A stretch of DNA of 64,000 nucleotides from Streptomyces sp. NBC_00659 (lineage in GTDB: Bacteria > Actinomycetota > Actinomycetes > Streptomycetales > Streptomycetaceae): positions 1,116,001 through 1,180,000 of the forward strand of contig NZ_CP109031.1 of the NCBI RefSeq assembly GCF_036226925.1, given 5' to 3'. Below the pieces are notes generated by a model. That model saw nothing but the letters and a program-made list of their open reading frames with translations, was not told the DNA's origin and ran no database searches. The translations under genes were made by a program, and so were the position numbers. Positions within the stretch are counted from its first letter, which is position 1. Each line of letters begins with the position of its first letter. Below are positions 1 through 7,757 of this stretch, one piece after another.

Positions 1-2
1 CG

Positions 3-440
3 AACCTGGCCCAGGTGGCCATCGGGCGACGGGAACGCCTCCGTGTCTTCGGCGACGACTACCCCACGGCGGACGGGACGGCGATCCGCGACTATCTGCA
101 CGTCATGGACACCGTCGAGGCGCATCGCGTCGCCCTCGACCGCCTCGCCGACGAACAGGGCATGCGCGTGTACAACCTCGGTATAGGCAGGGGTAGTTCG
201 GTCCTCGACGTGATCGCCGCCTTCTCCGCGGAGTGCGGCAGGCCCGTGCCCTACGAGATGGTCGCGCGCCGCCCCGGCGATGTCGCCGAACTCGTGGCGG
301 ACGCCTCGGCCGTGGGGCGCGCCTGGGGCTGGCACCCTTCGCGGGACCTCGCCGACATGTGCCGGGACGCGTGGCGGTTCCAGGAACTGAACCCGCAAGG
401 CTACGCCGGGTCCGCCCGGCGCTCGTCCGGCAAGGGCTGA
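3..440 (+). CDS. galE: UDP-glucose 4-epimerase, C-terminal part (cut by window start)
   Basis: The reading frame is open at the left edge, so only about the last 145 residues are present. The stretch QVAIGRRERLRVFGDDYPT followed by DGTAIRDYLHVMD is the conserved C-terminal core of GalE in the extended short-chain dehydrogenase family, which interconverts UDP-glucose and UDP-galactose with bound NAD. NLGIGRGSSVLDVI and ELVADAS further on match the sugar-nucleotide-binding part. The catalytic YxxxK and Rossmann glycine motif would lie upstream, outside the window. The gene converges on a leftward sugar-nucleotide cassette. The tail SARRSSGKG is not conserved. Confidence 0.88.
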   Translation, partial: NLAQVAIGRRERLRVFGDDYPTADGTAIRDYLHVMDTVEAHRVALDRLADEQGMRVYNLGIGRGSSVLDVIAAFSAECGRPVPYEMVARRPGDVAELVADASAVGRAWGWHPSRDLADMCRDAWRFQELNPQGYAGSARRSSGKG

Positions 441-490
441 CACCCGCCCGGCCCCGCTCCGACACCGCGGCTGTGACTCTGACTCCACGG

Positions 491-567
491 CCGTGGGTCT
501 TGCTCCGTGTCCGTGGGTCTTGCTCCGTGTCCGTGGGTCTTGCTCCGTGTCCGTGGGTCTTGCTCCG
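491..567. repeat. 20-bp tandem repeat, 3.85 copies
   Basis: The unit CCGTGGGTCTTGCTCCGTGT occurs three times without a mismatch and a fourth time cut after 17 bases. It lies in the 264-bp gap between the convergent galE and GH15 genes. Twenty is not a multiple of three, so the array is not coding. Beyond it the gap is low-complexity CTCCGGCTCTG-like sequence with no gene. Confidence 0.95.
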
Positions 568-704
568 ACCCCGGCTCTCGTCCAGCTCTCGTTTCGTGGC
601 TGTGGCTCCGGCTCTGTGGCTCCGACTCCGACATCGGGAACGGCTCCGGTAGCGGAAATCCGGTCTCCACCGGTCGCTCCGAGAGCGGGAACTCGGTCTC
701 CCCG

Positions 705-2510
705 TCACTCCTCCGACAGCAGGAACGCGGTCTCCACCAGGGCGATGTGGCTGAACGCCTGCGGTGCGTTGCCCAGTTGGCGGCCCGCGTCAGGATCCCA
801 CTGCTCCGAGAGCAGACCGAGGTCATTGCGGATCTCCAGCACCCGCTCGAACACCTCCGTCGCCTCTTCCCGGTGTCCGGTCGTGGCGAGCGCGTCGGCG
901 TACCAGAGGGAGCACGCCACGAACGTGCCCTCGCCGCCGTGCATCCCGTCCACGCCGTGCGGGCCGTGCCCGTTCGGGGCGTACCGCCGCACGAACCCGC
1001 CGTGGGTCAGCTCCCGCATCGCCCGCACGGTGCCGAGCACCCTCTCGTCCTCGGCGGGCAGGAAACCCAGCCGCGAAATCAGCAGCGCCGAGGCGTCCAG
1101 CGCCGACGAACCGTAGGACTGGACGAAGGACCCGCGTCCCGCGTCCCACCCCTCCCGGCACACCTCCCGGTGCACGTCGTCCCGCAGGGCCCTCCAGACG
1201 TCCGAGGGCCCGTTCCTGCCGAGCAGCTCTCCCATCCGCAGCGCGCGGTCGGCGGCCACCCAGGCCATCACCTTGGAGTGCACGAACTGCCGCGCCGGGC
1301 CGCGCACTTGCCACAGCCCCTGATCCGGCTGGCGCCACTGGCGGCGGAGTTGGCCCATCATGGCCTCCACCAGGCTCCACACATGGCCCGGCATGGGGAT
1401 GCCGGCCCGCAGCGACAACAGGAGCGCGTCGAGCACCTCGCCGTACACGTCGAGCTGGAACTGGCTCATGGCGGAGTTCCCGAAGCGGACCGGCCGCGAG
1501 CCCTCGTAGCCCGGCAGCCACGGCGCCTCCGTCTCCCGGAGCAGCCGCTGTCCGCCGACGCCGTACACGGACTGGAGATCGGCGGGTTGCCCCGCGATGG
1601 CCCGCACCAGCCAGCCCAGCCAGGCCGTCGCCTCGTCGCGGTAGCCGCATCGAAGCAGGCAGGACAGCGTCAGCGCGGAGTCGCGCAGCCAGCAGAAGCG
1701 GTGGTCCCAGTTGCGTTCGCCGCCGATGCGGCCGGGCAGCGAGGTCGTCGGGGCCGCGACGATGCCCCCGGTGGGCGCGTAGGTGAGCGCCTTGAGCGTG
1801 ATCAGGGACCGCACCACGGCGTCGCGCCAGGGCCCTTGGTAGTGGCACTGGGCGGTCCAGCTCCGCCAGAAGTCAGTGGTCTCCTTGAGGACCGTCTCCG
1901 GCGGAACGGACAGCGGAGTGGGCGGCTCGGGCACGTACGAGGGCGCCCACACGAACGTCAGGGTCGTCCTGCGTCCGGCCACGATGGTGAATTCGTGGAC
2001 GATGGAGCGCTCGCCGCCGGGTTCCGCCTCCAGGTCCTCGGTGTTCAGCCAGACGGCGTCCGGCCCGGCGACCGCGACCGTGCAGGCCTCACCGACCTGG
2101 ACCCACGGCACCACCCTGCCCTGGTGGAAACGCAGCCGTAGCTCGCTGCGCATGGTCACGGAGCCCGACAGTCCTTCCACCATGCGCACGACACACGGCA
2201 GTTGACTGCGCGGCGGCATGAAGTCGGTGACCCGCACGACACCCGTGGGCGTCTCCCAGCGGGACTCCAGGACGAGTGTGTCCGGCCGGTAGGCGCGGTC
2301 GGCGCAGGGAACACGCACCGCTCGTGAGGCCGGCGCGATGCGCCAGAAGCCGTTGTCCTGTGTGCCCAGCATCGCGGCCAGACAGGCCGGGGAGTCGAAC
2401 CGGGGCAGACACAGCCAGTCGATGGAACCGTCCCTGCCAACCATGGCAGCGGTTTCCAGATCGCTGATGAGGGCGTAGTCCTCGATGGGTGCGTTCATGA
2501 TCGAAGCCAC
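705..2510 (-). CDS. glycoside hydrolase family 15 protein (glucoamylase/trehalase-like)
   Basis: A 601-residue cytoplasmic protein with no signal peptide and the usual length of actinobacterial GH15 proteins. The start IEDYALISDLETAAMVGRDG-SIDWLCLPRFDSPACLA is the family N-terminal beta-sandwich signature. GGERNWDHRFCWLRD near residue 266 is the conserved catalytic-domain motif of the (alpha/alpha)6 barrel. Related mycobacterial enzymes hydrolyse trehalose and others act on alpha-glucans; the substrate cannot be read from sequence. It is the last gene of the leftward cassette, 107 bp after the decarboxylase. Translation may begin at the GTG at 2510 or the ATG four codons later (2498); neither has a strong ribosome site. 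Confidence 0.88.
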   Translation of the reverse strand: MASIMNAPIEDYALISDLETAAMVGRDGSIDWLCLPRFDSPACLAAMLGTQDNGFWRIAPASRAVRVPCADRAYRPDTLVLESRWETPTGVVRVTDFMPPRSQLPCVVRMVEGLSGSVTMRSELRLRFHQGRVVPWVQVGEACTVAVAGPDAVWLNTEDLEAEPGGERSIVHEFTIVAGRRTTLTFVWAPSYVPEPPTPLSVPPETVLKETTDFWRSWTAQCHYQGPWRDAVVRSLITLKALTYAPTGGIVAAPTTSLPGRIGGERNWDHRFCWLRDSALTLSCLLRCGYRDEATAWLGWLVRAIAGQPADLQSVYGVGGQRLLRETEAPWLPGYEGSRPVRFGNSAMSQFQLDVYGEVLDALLLSLRAGIPMPGHVWSLVEAMMGQLRRQWRQPDQGLWQVRGPARQFVHSKVMAWVAADRALRMGELLGRNGPSDVWRALRDDVHREVCREGWDAGRGSFVQSYGSSALDASALLISRLGFLPAEDERVLGTVRAMRELTHGGFVRRYAPNGHGPHGVDGMHGGEGTFVACSLWYADALATTGHREEATEVFERVLEIRNDLGLLSEQWDPDAGRQLGNAPQAFSHIALVETAFLLSEE

Positions 2511-2617
2511 GCCGCTGTGTTCTTCGCCGCCTGTTCAGGATATGTCCACAGCACCGGAGTTCGCATCCTGACCAGGTGATTCATGAAGCGCGCTCCGCCG
2601 CGCGGGGCGGGTCCCTT

Positions 2618-3595
2618 TCATGAGCTTCGCCCCACGGGGGACTGCTCCGAAGGCCGCAGGGATGCCCGCGACTCCGCCGTGAACCAGTCGACGGTGTGCC
2701 GCAGCCCGTCCTCCAGGGACACCCGCGGGTACCACCCGAGCGCCTCTCGCGCACGGGAGATGACAGGGCGCCGGCGGACCGGGTCGTCGACGGGCAGGGG
2801 CCGGAAGCGCAGTCCGCTGCGCGATCCAGTGATCATGACAACGAGCTCCGCGAGCTCCCGCACGGTCCGCTCGCCGGGATTCCCGAGGTTGAACGGGCCC
2901 GGCCGGTGTGAATCGACCATGGCGATCAGACCCCGGACCAGGTCGTCGACGTAGCAGAAACTCCGGGTCTGGCTGCCGTCCCCGAAGAGGGTCAGGGGCT
3001 CGCCGCGGAGCGCCTGCCGGATGAAGCTGGAGACCACCCGGCCGTCGTACGAACGCATGCGGGGGCCGTAGGTGTTGAAGATCCGGACGATTCCCACGTC
3101 GACCGCCCGGTTCCGCCGGTACGCCATGGACAGGGCCTCGGCGTATCGCTTGGCCTCGTCGTAGACGCTGCGCGGGCCGATGGGGTTGACGTGTCCCCAG
3201 TACGTCTCGTCCTGCGGATGCACCCTGGGATCGCCGTAGACCTCGCTGGTGGACGCCATGACGAACCGGGCGGAGTGACGGTCGGCGAGGCGCAGCATGT
3301 TCTCCGTCCCCCTGCTGCCCGCGGCCAGTGTCTCCAGCGGGAAGCGCTGGTAGTCGACGGGCGACGCGGGGCTCGCGAGGTTCACCACGGCGTCCACGTC
3401 GCCCGCGACGCTGAACGTCTCGGTGATGTCCCAGGCCTCGAAGGCGAACCGGGGGTTGTGCCGGAGCCCGGCGATGTTGGCCGGTCTGCCCGAGGAGAGG
3501 TTGTCCAGACAGCAGACTCTGTCGCCTCTGTTCAGCAGGGCCTCGCACAGATGCGATCCCAGGAAGCCGCTTCCGCCGGACACGACGACACGCAT
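2618..3595 (-). CDS. uxs: UDP-glucuronate decarboxylase (UDP-xylose synthase)-type SDR protein
   Basis: A 325-residue extended short-chain dehydrogenase. GGSGFLGSHL at residues 7-16 is the NAD-binding glycine motif, STSEVYGDP supplies the catalytic Ser/Thr, and YDEAKRYAE is the YxxxK active site. The blocks LASPASPVDY, WGHVNPIGPRSVYDEAKR and GDGSQTRSFCYVDDLV are the pattern of UDP-glucuronate decarboxylases, which convert UDP-glucuronate to UDP-xylose. The gene starts 18 bp after the stop of a UDP-glucose dehydrogenase gene, which makes the expected substrate. A dTDP-glucose 4,6-dehydratase-like role is less likely because of the ASPASPVDY segment. Confidence 0.85.
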   Translation of the reverse strand: MRVVVSGGSGFLGSHLCEALLNRGDRVCCLDNLSSGRPANIAGLRHNPRFAFEAWDITETFSVAGDVDAVVNLASPASPVDYQRFPLETLAAGSRGTENMLRLADRHSARFVMASTSEVYGDPRVHPQDETYWGHVNPIGPRSVYDEAKRYAEALSMAYRRNRAVDVGIVRIFNTYGPRMRSYDGRVVSSFIRQALRGEPLTLFGDGSQTRSFCYVDDLVRGLIAMVDSHRPGPFNLGNPGERTVRELAELVVMITGSRSGLRFRPLPVDDPVRRRPVISRAREALGWYPRVSLEDGLRHTVDWFTAESRASLRPSEQSPVGRSS

Positions 3596-3613
3596 GCTCT
3601 CTCCTCCCGCCGG

Positions 3614-4999
3614 TCAGGTGAGCCCCGGACGGCCCGGCGCGTGCAGCGCCCATCCCGCCGAGCGCCACCGGGCCGGGTCCAGTGTGTTCCGTGCGTCCAC
3701 GAGGACCGGCGAACGCACCACCGTCGCGAGTGCGGCGGGGTCCACGTCCCGGTACTGGGGCCACTCGGTGAGGTGCAGGACGACATCGGCCCGCTCGCAG
3801 GCCTTGGTCACGTCCAGGGCGAACTGGAGCGCGGGGTAGGCCTCTCGGGCGTTGTCGATCGCCTCGGGGTCGTGCACGCGGACCTGCGCTCCGCGGCGGC
3901 GGATCTCGTCGGCGACCACGAGGGCGGGCGAGTCCCGGACGTCGTCGCTGCCGGGCTTGAAGGCGGCACCGAGCACCGCGACGCTCCGGCCGCCGAAGGA
4001 GCCTCCGAGGAGGCGTGCGGCGAGGCCGACGGTGCGCAGGCGCTGCCGCGTGTTGATCTCGTCGACCTGGCGCAGGAAGGCGACGGAGCCGCCGAGTCCG
4101 AGTTCCTCGCCGCGGGTGGCGAAGGCCCGGATGTCCTTGGGCAGACAACTGCCGCCGAAACCGAGTCCGGGGGCGAGGAAGCGGTGCCCGATGCGGGAGT
4201 CCCGGCCCATCGCCTCGGCCAGGGTGAGGACATCCGCCCCGGTGGCCTCGCAGATCTCGGCCATGGCGTTGATGAAGGAGATCTTGGTGGCGAGGAAGGA
4301 GTTGGAGGCGACCTTGACCAGTTCGGCGGTGGCCGGGTCGGTGGCGATGAACGGGGTGCCCGCTTCCAGGAGCGGTGCGTAGATCTCTCTGAGCCGCGCC
4401 ACGGCCCAGTCGGTGCCGTTCTCCGCGGCGGCGCCCGTCCCGGTCCCGGTGGGTGTCCTGGTGCCGGTGCCTTTCCTCGTGCCGACCACGATGCGTTCGG
4501 GGCGCAGGGTGTCCCGGACGGCGCGGCCCTCGCGCAGGAACTCCGGGTTCCAGGCCACTTCGGCCCCCGGAACGGTGGCGCGCAGCCGGTCGCCCAGGCG
4601 GGCCGCGGTGCCGACCGGAACGGTGGACTTGCCGACCACCAGGACCCGTTCGTGACCGCTGTCGCGGAGCCGGGGCGCCAGGGCGTCGACGGCCGCCTCG
4701 ACATGACGCAGGTCCGCCGCGCCCGTTTCGGGGTGCTGGGGTGTGCCGACGCAGACGAAGTGCGTGTCGGCGAAGCGGGCGGCCTCGGCCGGTGAGGTGG
4801 TGAAACGCAGCCGGCCGGAGTCCACGGCTCGCACGAGCGTCTCCGAGAGACCTGGTTCGAAGAACGGGGGCGTACCCGCGGTCAGGGCGGCGATCCTGTC
4901 GACGTCGACGTCGACGCCGAGCACTTCGTGCCCGATGTCGGCCATGCAGGCGGCGTGCACCGCGCCGACGTATCCCGTGCCGATGACTGTCAGACGCAT
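3614..4999 (-). CDS. ugd: UDP-glucose 6-dehydrogenase
   Basis: A 461-residue cytosolic enzyme that oxidises UDP-glucose to UDP-glucuronate with two NAD+. The N-terminal Rossmann motif is MRLTVIGTGYVGAVHAACMA. WNPEFLREG, VKVASNSFLATKISFINAMAE and GLGFGGSCLPKD (catalytic Cys in GGSCLPKD) are family signatures, and GAAFKPGSDDVRDSPAL marks the C-terminal UDP-binding domain. The ATG at 4999 is chosen because GGAG lies 6 bases upstream and the Rossmann fold begins at once. A low-complexity Gly-Thr-Arg insert near residue 178 is unusual for the family. It sits between the glycosyltransferase and decarboxylase genes in one leftward cassette. Confidence 0.95.
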   Translation of the reverse strand: MRLTVIGTGYVGAVHAACMADIGHEVLGVDVDVDRIAALTAGTPPFFEPGLSETLVRAVDSGRLRFTTSPAEAARFADTHFVCVGTPQHPETGAADLRHVEAAVDALAPRLRDSGHERVLVVGKSTVPVGTAARLGDRLRATVPGAEVAWNPEFLREGRAVRDTLRPERIVVGTRKGTGTRTPTGTGTGAAAENGTDWAVARLREIYAPLLEAGTPFIATDPATAELVKVASNSFLATKISFINAMAEICEATGADVLTLAEAMGRDSRIGHRFLAPGLGFGGSCLPKDIRAFATRGEELGLGGSVAFLRQVDEINTRQRLRTVGLAARLLGGSFGGRSVAVLGAAFKPGSDDVRDSPALVVADEIRRRGAQVRVHDPEAIDNAREAYPALQFALDVTKACERADVVLHLTEWPQYRDVDPAALATVVRSPVLVDARNTLDPARWRSAGWALHAPGRPGLT

Positions 5000-5076
5000 G
5001 TCGTTCTCCGTGGTCGGCCTGCGGTCGGCTCGTGGCCGGCAGGCTGGTGGGTGTTCGTGGGGTGAGGGGTGAGGGG

Positions 5077-6393
5077 TCAGGAGCGGGGGACGCCTTTCGG
5101 GGCGCGCCCCATAGCGGGCAGGCTCGGCGGGTTCGGCAGGCCGCGGCGCCCGGTGGCGGGCGGGTTCGGCAGGCCGCGGCAGCGGTCGTCGACGGCCCCG
5201 CGCGGGGCCTCGGGCGCGAGCGCGGCGCGGATCCGGCGGCTGCCCTGCCGGCCCATCTCCGCGGCCTCGCGCGGATGGTCGAGGAGCCAGCCGACCGCGC
5301 GTGCTGCGCCCGCCGGGTCCGCCGGTGTCACGAGCAGGCCCGTGGCCCCGTGCTCCACCAGGTCGGGCACCCCGTTCACGGCCGTGGCGACGACGGGCCG
5401 GGCGGCGGCGAGCGCCTCGGTGAGCGCCCGGCCCGGCCCCTGGTACAGGAAGGTGGTCACGAAGACGTCCAGTCCGGCCACGAGACGCTCGGCGCCCGGA
5501 CGCTGTCCGGTGAGCGTCACCTCGACGTCCAGGTCCGCGGCGAGCCGTCGCACCTCCTCCGCCAGCGGGCCGTCCCCGATCATGACGAACGCGGTGTCCG
5601 GGTGTTCCGCGCGGATCGCGGCCGCCATGCGGACGAAGGCGAGGGGGTCGTTCCGGGTGTCGACGCGGCCGACGGTGCCGACGAGTGCCGTCTCCCGGGG
5701 GACCCCGAGCAGGGCGCGGGCGGCGGGGTCGAAGGACTCGGGAACGGCGCCCAGCCGTACGGCGGAGGACACCACGTCCTCCCGGCCCGGGGCCGGACGC
5801 TCCTCGGCCGCCGCGGTGGCCCCGCACGGGGCTGCCGCGAGGAACCGCGCGGCCAGTCGGCGTGTCACACGCCGCAGGCCGCGGCGCACCGTGCGCCGCG
5901 GGCGAGCGGTGTACGGGTGGAAGCTCTGTCCGTGCAGGGTGTGCACGACCACGGGGGTACGGCACAACCGTGCCGCGACCCGGCCGAGGGACCCGCCCTT
6001 CGCGGAGTGGGTGTGCACGACCGTGAACCGCTCACGGCGGATGAGCCGCACGAGCCGTCCCAGGACGAGCACGTCCGCGGGGCCCAGGGTGTGCCGGAAC
6101 CCCGGTGTCTCGAGAGTCCGCACCCCCGCGGCCCGGGCCGGTTCCCACAGGTCGGCACTCGGCACGCCGGCGACCCACACCTCGTAGCGGTCGGGGTCCA
6201 TGCCCTCGGCCGCCAGCAGCGTGCCGTCCCCGGTTCCCGCCCAGAAGCGGGTGATGACGTGCAGAACCTTGATCCGCGGCAGGACCGGCGCCGGGGGCAG
6301 CGCCTCGGCGGGTGCCACCCGCGGCGGCGTGGTCCCGCTTCCGGCCGTCCCGTCCGGCCGCCCCGAGCGGGGGACGAAGGTCGTGTACGGCAT
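5077..6393 (-). CDS. family 4 (GT-B) glycosyltransferase
   Basis: A 438-residue protein with the GT4 layout: an N-terminal acceptor domain starting KVLHVITRFWAGTGDGTLL, the VVHTHSAKGGSLGRVAAR segment, then a C-terminal nucleotide-sugar domain with LVGTVGRVDTRNDPLAFVRMA and the E-x7-E region GRALTEALAAARPVVATAVNGVPDLVEHGATGLLV. It is the first gene of the cassette with ugd and uxs, so UDP-glucuronate or UDP-xylose are attractive donors (inference). The C-terminal tail holds a duplicated RGLPNPP motif encoded by a short DNA repeat. ATG 6393 is preferred over the adjacent TTG at 6396; GGTGG lies about 9 bases upstream. Confidence 0.88.
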   Translation of the reverse strand: MPYTTFVPRSGRPDGTAGSGTTPPRVAPAEALPPAPVLPRIKVLHVITRFWAGTGDGTLLAAEGMDPDRYEVWVAGVPSADLWEPARAAGVRTLETPGFRHTLGPADVLVLGRLVRLIRRERFTVVHTHSAKGGSLGRVAARLCRTPVVVHTLHGQSFHPYTARPRRTVRRGLRRVTRRLAARFLAAAPCGATAAAEERPAPGREDVVSSAVRLGAVPESFDPAARALLGVPRETALVGTVGRVDTRNDPLAFVRMAAAIRAEHPDTAFVMIGDGPLAEEVRRLAADLDVEVTLTGQRPGAERLVAGLDVFVTTFLYQGPGRALTEALAAARPVVATAVNGVPDLVEHGATGLLVTPADPAGAARAVGWLLDHPREAAEMGRQGSRRIRAALAPEAPRGAVDDRCRGLPNPPATGRRGLPNPPSLPAMGRAPKGVPRS

Positions 6394-6424
6394 CAACGAT
6401 CACCACCGATGAACATGGGGGAAA

Positions 6425-6449
6425 TACGTATATTTACGATGTATACGTA
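6425..6449. promoter_or_regulatory. perfect inverted repeat TACGTATA-N9-TATACGTA upstream of the glycosyltransferase gene
   Basis: Two perfect 8-bp arms lie 32-56 bp upstream of the leftward glycosyltransferase start, in an unusually A+T-rich patch. The bottom strand contains TACATCGTAAA (complement of 6433-6443), and the other side of the same gap, near the TetR gene, has TACGTCGTAAA. I read this as an operator, probably for the adjacent TetR protein. Confidence 0.55.
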
Positions 6450-6560
6450 CATCTTTACCCCGCGGATCGCTCCGGTCAATCCGGCCGGTCGATCCCGGCC
6501 GCGGATCGCCCCGGCCGAGCCAGGACCGGAACGGCGCGCGGCGACCACCCGGACCGCGTC

Positions 6561-6592
6561 ACGAGGAAGAACGAGAAAGAACGAGGAAGAAC
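6561..6592. repeat. three 10-bp direct repeats ACGAGRAAGA
   Basis: Three head-to-tail copies of ACGAGGAAGA, the middle one with a single change, sit in the divergent glycosyltransferase/TetR gap. They are purine-rich on the top strand. No coding sense is apparent. Confidence 0.8.
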
Positions 6593-6603
6593 AGCGACGC
6601 CAC

Positions 6604-6636
6604 TGCCGTTCCGACCGGCCGGAACGGCACCCTTTT
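6604..6636 (+). terminator. orphan hairpin with T-run inside the divergent promoter region
   Basis: TGCCGTTCCG (6604-6613) and CGGAACGGCA (6620-6629) are perfect 10-bp arms around a 6-nt loop. On the top strand they are followed by CCCTTTTCC, giving the shape of an intrinsic terminator. No recognised gene ends upstream of it. Confidence 0.5.
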
Positions 6637-6644
6637 CCTCCACA

Positions 6645-6688
6645 TACGTCGTAAACGTACACTTGACTTCGTAGACGACTTCGTCGAC
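6645..6688 (+). promoter_or_regulatory. candidate TetR promoter/operator with two inverted repeats
   Basis: TACGT-CGTAA-ACGTA (6645-6659) is a short inverted repeat matching the sequence on the glycosyltransferase side. TTGACT at 6664-6669 could be a -35 element. Directly after it, GTAGACGACTTCGTCGAC (6671-6688) is a pseudo-palindrome with 14 of 18 symmetric positions. A repressor bound there would block the promoter of the TetR gene that starts at 6740. Confidence 0.5.
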
Positions 6689-6739
6689 GCATGGAGTCGA
6701 CGAACAGGATGTCGGGCGGCGGGCCGGAAGGAGGCAGTC

Positions 6740-7489
6740 ATGGCCGGGCAACGGACGCGGGACGAGGACGGCGAGACGGCCGAGCCTGCACGGCGGGCCA
6801 GCGACCGGGGCCACTACGGCCGGCTGAGCCGGAAACTCGTGCTCGCCGCCGCCCTCGGCCTGGTGGACGAGGAGGGCCTGTCGGCGCTGAGCATGCGCCG
6901 CCTCGGCGCCCGCCTCGGAGTCGAGGCCATGGCGCTGTACCGCTACGCGGACGGCAAGGACGCCCTGCTGGACGGACTGGTCGAGGCCCTCTACCTCGAA
7001 CTGGAGGAGCGCCTCACCGCCGGCTCCGCGCCGGAGGGCTCCACGACGCCCGGCCCGGCCACGTGGCGCGACGAGCTCCACCGGATCGCGCGGGCGAGTT
7101 ACGAGGTCTGCCTCGCCCATCCCCAGGTCGTGCCGCTGCTCGCCACCCGCATGCTCGCCGTCCCGCTGGCCCGCAGACCGTCGGCCGTGCTCAAGGAACA
7201 CGAGCGGGTGCTCGCCCTGCTCCACGAGGCGGGGCTCGGCCGTGCCCGCTCGGCGGCCGTCTTCCGCGCCTTCACCGGCTGGGTCCTCGGGTACGTGTCC
7301 GTGGAGCTGCGCGCCATGGTGGACAACCCCGACGAGGAGGACACCGCCTTCCGGCTGGGCCTGCACCGGATGCCGCCTCAGGAGCTGCCCCGGCTCCGCG
7401 AGATCGCGGCGACCCTCGCCGAGCGGGGCGGCCAGGACGGCTTGCACGCCGGCCTGGACGCCCTGCTGGACCGCTTCGCACAGGACTGA
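6740..7489 (+). CDS. TetR/AcrR family transcriptional regulator
   Basis: A 249-residue DNA-binding repressor-type protein. After a charged leader, residues 30-75 form the TetR helix-turn-helix (LVLAAALGLVDEEGLSALSMRRLGARLGVEAMALYRYADGKDALL). The remainder looks like the helical TetR_C ligand-binding domain, with ATRMLAVPLARRPSAVL and FTGWVLGYVSVELR. The ATG at 6740 is preceded by GGAGG at a normal distance. The 346-bp divergent region upstream holds several palindromes on both promoters, so it probably represses itself and the glycosyltransferase/UDP-xylose cassette (inference). The ligand is unknown. Confidence 0.9.
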   Translation: MAGQRTRDEDGETAEPARRASDRGHYGRLSRKLVLAAALGLVDEEGLSALSMRRLGARLGVEAMALYRYADGKDALLDGLVEALYLELEERLTAGSAPEGSTTPGPATWRDELHRIARASYEVCLAHPQVVPLLATRMLAVPLARRPSAVLKEHERVLALLHEAGLGRARSAAVFRAFTGWVLGYVSVELRAMVDNPDEEDTAFRLGLHRMPPQELPRLREIAATLAERGGQDGLHAGLDALLDRFAQD

Positions 7490-7648
7490 ACAGATGCGGC
7501 TCGGAAAGCAAAGACGGCATCGCACAGGACCGGACCCTGGCCCGCGCGCGGCGCCGGACGGCTTCGCACAGGACCGAACCCGGGCGCGCGCGGACGCCGA
7601 GTCGCTCCGCACAGGAACGGACAGTGGCCCGAGCAAGCGGAGTCCCGC
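7474..7648. repeat. four degenerate direct repeats of about 43 bp
   Basis: The core YTYCGCACAGGAMYGRAC starts at 7474, 7519, 7562 and 7605, so the spacings are 45, 43 and 43 bp. The first copy covers the 3' end and stop codon of the TetR gene and the others fill the gap before the next gene. GC-rich stretches between the cores are also partly conserved. This looks like outward duplication of the gene end. Confidence 0.8.
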
Positions 7649-7757
7649 AGCGGCCGTCCGGAAGGGCTCGGACGAGACCCCCGGAAGTGCCGCTCCGTCG
7701 CACGGCGCCACCCGGGCTGAAGATGCACCGGTCCACCCCGCGTGCGTACGATCAGCA

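Noticed and set aside
491-567. CRISPR array
   Set aside because: The 20-bp units are directly adjacent with no spacers, and no cas genes are present.
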